Positions 5,365 through 9,004 of a stretch of 9,004 bases of DNA are shown in pieces. Position 1 is the first letter of the stretch. Each line of letters begins with the position of its first letter. The notes below the pieces were generated by a model that saw nothing but the letters and a program-made list of their open reading frames with translations, did not search any database and was not told the origin of the DNA. The position numbers and the translations under genes are program-made. The stretch covers positions 1-9,004 of the forward strand of contig JAJYLM010000080.1 in assembly GCA_021787655.1 (NCBI GenBank), in the 5' to 3' direction. Source of the stretch: a bacterium (GTDB lineage: Bacteria; JAMCPX01).

Positions 5365-5761
5365 TGGCTGCTTCCTCCACTGGCTTCACATGGCATTCCC
5401 AGCAATAGGGCTGTATGTTTGCATAGGTGTGACACTGGTCGCAGAACTGTTTTTCATTTGAATGGCAGTGAAAACAGGTATCTTCAAGACTCATGGTGAA
5501 ATATTGTCCTGCGGTGCTGACATAGATGGTTTTATTATTTCGCACCACGGCGTTGCGCCAGGCATTGAGCAGTTCCATGTGGTTGTCAATCATGAATTGT
5601 TTCGATTCAATACAGTGCTTAACCTTCATCTGCCGGATCACCGGCGTATCCAGGCTCGGATCGGGCTTGACATCCGCTTTCCCAATGTTGAACCAGAACG
5701 GCATCGTCACAACACCCAGAAACAGAACAAGACCGGTAATAATCTTGCCGCTATTATACAT
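5351..5761 (-). CDS. dsrJ: DsrJ, periplasmic triheme cytochrome c of DsrMKJOP
   Basis: A 136-residue protein with one N-terminal hydrophobic segment (about 7-25) that acts as an uncleaved anchor or signal, followed by a periplasmic domain. Three haem c attachment motifs are visible: CFHCH (96-100), CDQCH (107-111) and CWECH (120-124), the number expected for DsrJ. Cys50 in VKHCIES aligns by position and context with the cysteine (Cys46) reported as a distal haem ligand in Allochromatium vinosum DsrJ, giving an unusual His/Cys haem. His61 in DNHMELL and other non-motif histidines may be further ligands. It overlaps the end of dsrK by 8 bases and dsrO by 14. A GTG at 5770 lies inside the AAAGGTG ribosome binding site, so ATG 5761 is chosen. 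The physiological electron partner of DsrJ remains debated. Confidence 0.95.
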   Translation of the reverse strand: MYNSGKIITGLVLFLGVVTMPFWFNIGKADVKPDPSLDTPVIRQMKVKHCIESKQFMIDNHMELLNAWRNAVVRNNKTIYVSTAGQYFTMSLEDTCFHCHSNEKQFCDQCHTYANIQPYCWECHVKPVEEAANGHR

Positions 5762-7370
5762 GGTTTTCACCTTTCTCGTCCTTCAGCGGTTCACCGCGTA
5801 TATCGACGATCCGTTCCTTCTCTCCGTTCATCACGAGGGCATTTGCAACCAGTTCATGGATACCGGTTACCTTGACGTCCGGCACCCAGTACTCCATAAG
5901 GGTCGTCAGCGTCGCCCTGTCAATGGCACACATGCAGGATAACCGGTTCACACCGTATTTTTCATGGACGTACTGGACCGCATTCGCACGCGGCATGCCG
6001 CCCCGCATCCGTGTCTCCATCATTTCATCCGTGCCGAGCCCTGCACCACCGCCGCAGCAGAAGGTCTGTTCCCGGGTCGTATTTTCGGGCATCTCGAAGA
6101 AATTATTGCAGACGTTCTTAATGATGTACCGCGGTTCTTCAAAAATACCCATTGCCCGCGCAGGGTTGCATGAATCGTGAAATGTTATCCTGAGCTTGTC
6201 GTTTCTGCCGGGATCCAGTTTGATTTTTTTGTTCTTGATGAGGTCAGCGGTAAACTCCGCAATATGAACCATCTTGGTTGATTTTGCGTTCTCGAACTTC
6301 GTCCCTGTTACCGGGGACACGGGCTCTTGAAGGAAGTCCGCCGGACCGTTCAGCGTGTCCATGTATTGGTGAACGACCCGCCACATGTGGCCGCACTCTC
6401 CGCCGAGTATCCATTTCACACCCAGACGTTTTGCCTCCGCATACATCTTTGCATTCAGCCGTTTGATCATCTCGTGCGATGTAAACAACCCGAAATTTCC
6501 GCCTTCGGAAGCATACGTGCTCCACGTGTAATCAAGGCCGAGTTCGTGGAACAGCATCAGGTATCCCATACAGGTATACATACCCGGTTCGGCAAAAAAA
6601 TCTGCCGACGGGGTTATGAACAGGATCTCCGCTCCCTTGCGGTTAAACGTCGGCTCAATCTTGATGCCCGTCCTGTCCTTGATATCGTCCAGCATCATTT
6701 CGAACATGTCCATAAGGGCGTGCGGCTGGATACCAAGGTGGTTGCCTGTTCTGTAGCAGTTTGCAGCAGGTTCGAGAATCCAGTTGACGTTGACTCCCAG
6801 GAGCGTCAGCAATTCCCGGCCCATCATGGTAATTTCTGCGGTATCGATACCGTATGGACAAAACACCGAACACCTGCGGCACTCCGTACACTGGTAGAAA
6901 TAGGAGAACCATTCCTTGATCACGTCCTTGGTAAGGTCGCGGGCACCGTTGATCCTTCCGAGTATCTTTCCCGCCGCAGTGAAATTACCGCGGTAGACAG
7001 AGCGAATGAGTTCCGCCCTTAGAACTGGCATGTTCTTCGGGTCCCCGCCGCCTATATAGAAATGACATTTATCCGCACATGCACCGCACCGGACGCAGAT
7101 GTCCATAAAGACCTTGAACGAACGATACTTATCGAGCCGCTCCTTCATGCCGTTCAGGACGATCTCTTTCCAGTTTTCCGGCAACTTCCAGTCCTCATCA
7201 ACCGGGCTCCACTCTCTCGGATTCGGGAGGTCGAGATACTGAAGGTTTTTTGCCTTCGCAGGGTAGATGTAGGTACCGTGCCGGAATTTTACCGGTGTAT
7301 CCATCCAGTCCTTTTTCGGCGGTTTGTACTGTATCTTGACGAGTTCTTCTTTTTTCAGTTCTTCTGCCAT
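5754..7370 (-). CDS. dsrK: DsrK, HdrD-like catalytic Fe-S subunit of DsrMKJOP
   Basis: A 538-residue cytoplasmic-facing protein related to the HdrD subunit of heterodisulfide reductase. It is thought to take electrons from DsrM and reduce the DsrC trisulfide made by dissimilatory sulfite reductase. Two [4Fe-4S] ferredoxin motifs are visible: C92, C95, C98, C102 and C161, C164, C167, C171. The CCG-type catalytic cluster region includes C326 (GGECGH), C401 (FHDSCNP), C438-C439 (FCCGGG), and C479/C481 (LSCMC). There is no signal peptide or membrane segment, so it relies on DsrM for attachment. It starts two bases after the dsrM stop. A GTG at 7376 would begin inside the AAGGAG ribosome binding site, so ATG 7370 is preferred. 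All ligands expected of a working DsrK appear to be present. Confidence 0.96.
   Translation of the reverse strand: MAEELKKEELVKIQYKPPKKDWMDTPVKFRHGTYIYPAKAKNLQYLDLPNPREWSPVDEDWKLPENWKEIVLNGMKERLDKYRSFKVFMDICVRCGACADKCHFYIGGGDPKNMPVLRAELIRSVYRGNFTAAGKILGRINGARDLTKDVIKEWFSYFYQCTECRRCSVFCPYGIDTAEITMMGRELLTLLGVNVNWILEPAANCYRTGNHLGIQPHALMDMFEMMLDDIKDRTGIKIEPTFNRKGAEILFITPSADFFAEPGMYTCMGYLMLFHELGLDYTWSTYASEGGNFGLFTSHEMIKRLNAKMYAEAKRLGVKWILGGECGHMWRVVHQYMDTLNGPADFLQEPVSPVTGTKFENAKSTKMVHIAEFTADLIKNKKIKLDPGRNDKLRITFHDSCNPARAMGIFEEPRYIIKNVCNNFFEMPENTTREQTFCCGGGAGLGTDEMMETRMRGGMPRANAVQYVHEKYGVNRLSCMCAIDRATLTTLMEYWVPDVKVTGIHELVANALVMNGEKERIVDIRGEPLKDEKGENHV
5768..5774 (-). promoter_or_regulatory. Ribosome binding site that decides the dsrJ start
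   Basis: AAAGGTG lies six bases before ATG 5761, within the last codons of dsrK. The GTG at 5770-5768 is part of this site and is therefore rejected as the start. Confidence 0.55.
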
Positions 7371-7372
7371 GG

Positions 7373-8365
7373 TCACTCCTTTTCCACCGGTAAACCGACG
7401 GCCTTCATCTTGTCCCTGAATTCATCTTCGTATTCTGCATACGTGTGGACGTGAACCGGATAGTTCCATGGATTGATGTGGCGTACCATCCTGTTGTTAT
7501 TTGCAAGATTCCTCGTGGGGCTGAGGAAAACGCCACCCAGATGCATCAGTTTACTGAAGGGAAAATACGCAAACAGGGTTGCTATGAGGAACAGGTGTAT
7601 AAAGAACAATGTTCCGATATCGGCCGGCACATGCGGTTTAAAGGCAATCAATCCCATGACAAGCTCTTTGACCCCGATGACGTTCACCCGGAAGAAGTAG
7701 CGCATAAGAACGCCGGTCAGGCCTATGCCGAATATCAACAACAGCGGGACGTAGTCCGCCACGAGAGATATGTACCGGACCTGGGGCAGGACGACCCTCC
7801 TGATGAAAAGGTACAGCACTGCAGCGAGCAGCAGGATATCCGTTATGTACAGCGTTGGGACGCCTATCTGCAAAAAACCATCAATATTTTCAACTACATT
7901 GATGAAGTGAGGCACAGGCTGGGAGAACAGTCTGAAGTGCCGTATCAGGATGATCAGGAATGACCAATGAAAAGCGATTGCCGCAAGCCACAACCACACG
8001 CTCGAAGCGTAGGAAAGCCGGGGTCCTTCCCTCAGTTCTGTCCTTGTGTTCCTGAACAATGAACGGAAGCACAGTATTTCAAGGGCCATTCTTCCCAACA
8101 CACCGGCGGTTCCCGAAGGATTATCCAGTTTATTCTGCTTGATCCATGGCAGTGATTTTTCCTGTCCGCAGGTCGTCGGTATACGGAACGGAACCGGGGA
8201 CCGAGCCCATTTCACGATTCGATAAACGACGCCGAGGATAAAGACGGCCACTGCAGCATACGGTATGATAATGCCGAACACCGTGGACATTCCGGCATAC
8301 TGGATCCCGGCATACGGAAGTGCAGCAAGCACGAGCACAACAATGAAAGCAACCACTATTTTCAT
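7373..8365 (-). CDS. dsrM: DsrM, NarI-like cytochrome b subunit of DsrMKJOP
   Basis: A 330-residue membrane protein related to NarI, expected to bind two b haems and carry electrons between menaquinone and DsrK. About six membrane segments are seen (near 3-25, 30-52, 122-145, 172-190, 203-222, 252-270). The likely haem ligands occur as two pairs in helices facing each other: His133 and His143 (AFHWSF, IRHFR), and His257 and His275 (FIHLF, LMHLGG). Residues 53-118 form a cytoplasmic loop, as is usual for DsrM. A TTG at 8371 could add two codons, but it lies only three bases from the GAGG ribosome binding site (8378-8375), whereas ATG 8365 lies nine bases away and is chosen. The gene begins 11 bases after the RsbRD_N gene and ends two bases before dsrK, consistent with one transcript. 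Confidence 0.95.
   Translation of the reverse strand: MKIVVAFIVVLVLAALPYAGIQYAGMSTVFGIIIPYAAVAVFILGVVYRIVKWARSPVPFRIPTTCGQEKSLPWIKQNKLDNPSGTAGVLGRMALEILCFRSLFRNTRTELREGPRLSYASSVWLWLAAIAFHWSFLIILIRHFRLFSQPVPHFINVVENIDGFLQIGVPTLYITDILLLAAVLYLFIRRVVLPQVRYISLVADYVPLLLIFGIGLTGVLMRYFFRVNVIGVKELVMGLIAFKPHVPADIGTLFFIHLFLIATLFAYFPFSKLMHLGGVFLSPTRNLANNNRMVRHINPWNYPVHVHTYAEYEDEFRDKMKAVGLPVEKE
7376..7381 (-). promoter_or_regulatory. Ribosome binding site that decides the dsrK start
   Basis: AAGGAG lies five bases before ATG 7370, close to ideal spacing. The possible GTG start at 7376-7374 overlaps its last base and is rejected. Confidence 0.7.
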
Positions 8366-8374
8366 GTACAATTA

Positions 8375-8378
8375 CCTC
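8375..8378 (-). promoter_or_regulatory. Ribosome binding site of dsrM overlapping the upstream stop
   Basis: GAGG overlaps the TGA stop (8379-8377) of the RsbRD_N gene and sits nine bases before ATG 8365. Ribosomes ending the first gene would sit on the dsrM start, suggesting translational coupling. Confidence 0.55.
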
Positions 8379-8934
8379 ACTTCACACTATCATTCTTTGG
8401 AATGCCATTTTCACCAGCAAAGTCGTCCCCCTGGAATTCGAACGTAAGATTTGCACGCTCCAGCAATCTGAATGCCATATGTTTGAATTCATTGACTTTC
8501 AATTCGTACAGTTTCTCACGGTACTTTGTGTAGCTTTCAAACGAGATGAGAACCATTCGATCAATGAGGGATACCGATAGTTGAAATTCATCTCCGAGAT
8601 CCGTGCCCCGGATGACGTTGTTAAATGTTTCGCGCATGATCTGCTTCAGTGTCAGCAGAAAATCTACCGCACGGGAGGGCGTAAAATCCTGGACAGCCCT
8701 TACCTGCATAAACCGGTCAAGTGCGTCGTGCGTCTGCGTACTGATTTCACGCCGGATGACGGCATTCAGGACAGCGTTCGCCGTTTCTTCTATGGTATAT
8801 CCTACGGGATTCGCAAACCTGTTTTTTTGCTGCGTCAGAAACGAAGAAGCATGCGGGTACGATGCCGTGATCGATTCCAGCCATTTTTTCAGAATGATCT
8901 CGCGCCGCTCTGCCATCAATTCCATCAGGTTCAT
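8377..8934 (-). CDS. RsbRD_N-domain regulatory protein preceding dsrM
   Basis: A 185-residue soluble, mostly helical protein. The first 120 residues fit the RsbRD N-terminal sensor-type domain: LMAERREIILKKWLESI near the start, then FANPVGYTIEE, a strong family signature. The rest is helical and ends in a polar tail. The STAS domain that follows this module in RsbR-type stressosome proteins is absent. From memory, proteins of this type commonly precede dsrM in sulfate reducers. Inference: a small sensor or assembly factor for the Dsr complex; no activity is proven. ATG 8934 is preceded by GGGAGG. The same frame stays open without a stop to the window edge, with a GTG at 8970, but the ribosome binding site favours the shorter form. 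The operon promoter was not found and probably lies beyond the window. Confidence 0.82.
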   Translation of the reverse strand: MNLMELMAERREIILKKWLESITASYPHASSFLTQQKNRFANPVGYTIEETANAVLNAVIRREISTQTHDALDRFMQVRAVQDFTPSRAVDFLLTLKQIMRETFNNVIRGTDLGDEFQLSVSLIDRMVLISFESYTKYREKLYELKVNEFKHMAFRLLERANLTFEFQGDDFAGENGIPKNDSVK

Positions 8935-8938
8935 AGTG

Positions 8939-8944
8939 CCTCCC
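8939..8944 (-). promoter_or_regulatory. Ribosome binding site that decides the RsbRD_N start
   Basis: GGGAGG lies four bases before ATG 8934, a slightly short spacing. The next in-frame ATG, nine bases further on, would be 13 bases from it, so 8934 is preferred. Confidence 0.6.
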
Positions 8945-9004
8945 ATCTGCAGATTGTGAACTGCGTACACGGCGCGTGCCCGGTCCGGTATGAATACACC
9001 GTTC

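Noticed and set aside
6327..7022. 231-codon plus-strand frame antisense to dsrK
   Set aside because: It lies wholly inside the clearly coding dsrK gene and has no family signature or ribosome binding site.
8935..9004. N-terminal extension of the RsbRD_N gene, or the end of a further upstream gene
   Set aside because: All three minus-strand frames stay open over the last 34 bases, so the edge cannot be resolved; the ribosome binding site favours the start at 8934.

Overview
This window looks like part of the chromosome of a dissimilatory sulfate/sulfite-reducing bacterium. The main evidence is a complete, correctly ordered dsrM-K-J-O-P operon (minus strand, about 8365 to 3378) encoding the membrane redox complex that works with dissimilatory sulfite reductase. 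It is preceded by a small RsbRD_N-type sensor/regulator gene. Base composition is moderate (roughly half G+C by eye). Gene order and neighbours fit a Desulfobacterota- or Nitrospirota-type sulfate reducer, but nothing in the window fixes the phylum. dsrAB and the sulfur-oxidiser genes (dsrEFH, dsrL) are not in the window.

Layout from left to right. (1) 2-694 (+): the C-terminal part of a membrane protein ending in a two-cluster ferredoxin domain. The join between the last membrane helix and the ferredoxin resembles the HgcA C-terminus, so it is probably an HgcA-like corrinoid protein fused to an HgcB-like ferredoxin. The decisive corrinoid domain lies outside the window. (2) 2031-709 (-): a tightly overlapped three-gene unit made of an AbiEii/MNT-type nucleotidyltransferase, a 57-residue basic helical protein at 1550-1377, and a Crp/Fnr-family regulator. 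A short palindrome sits immediately upstream of the first gene. (3) 2255-3163 (+): a haloalkane dehalogenase of the DhlA-like subfamily I with all expected catalytic residues and a strong ribosome binding site. (4) 3164-3377: a convergent intergenic region rich in inverted repeats. (5) 8934-3378 (-): RsbRD_N protein, then DsrM, DsrK, DsrJ, DsrO and DsrP.

How the genes work together. DsrP (NrfD-like) and DsrM (NarI-like cytochrome b) exchange electrons with the quinone pool in the membrane. DsrO (ferredoxin-like) and DsrJ (triheme cytochrome c) sit on the periplasmic side. DsrK (HdrD-like, CCG domain) faces the cytoplasm and is thought to reduce the DsrC trisulfide produced by sulfite reductase. 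Genes in the operon overlap or lie within about 11 bp of each other. At dsrM, dsrK, dsrJ and dsrP the most upstream possible start is a GTG or TTG lying in or next to the Shine-Dalgarno sequence, so the ATG just downstream is chosen.

Points worth following up: cysteine losses in DsrO that together remove one entire Fe-S cluster site; a Lys-Arg pair in place of the twin arginines of the DsrO Tat signal; a missing ligand in the first cluster of the HgcA/HgcB-like protein; and the small gene wedged between the nucleotidyltransferase and the Crp-like regulator.
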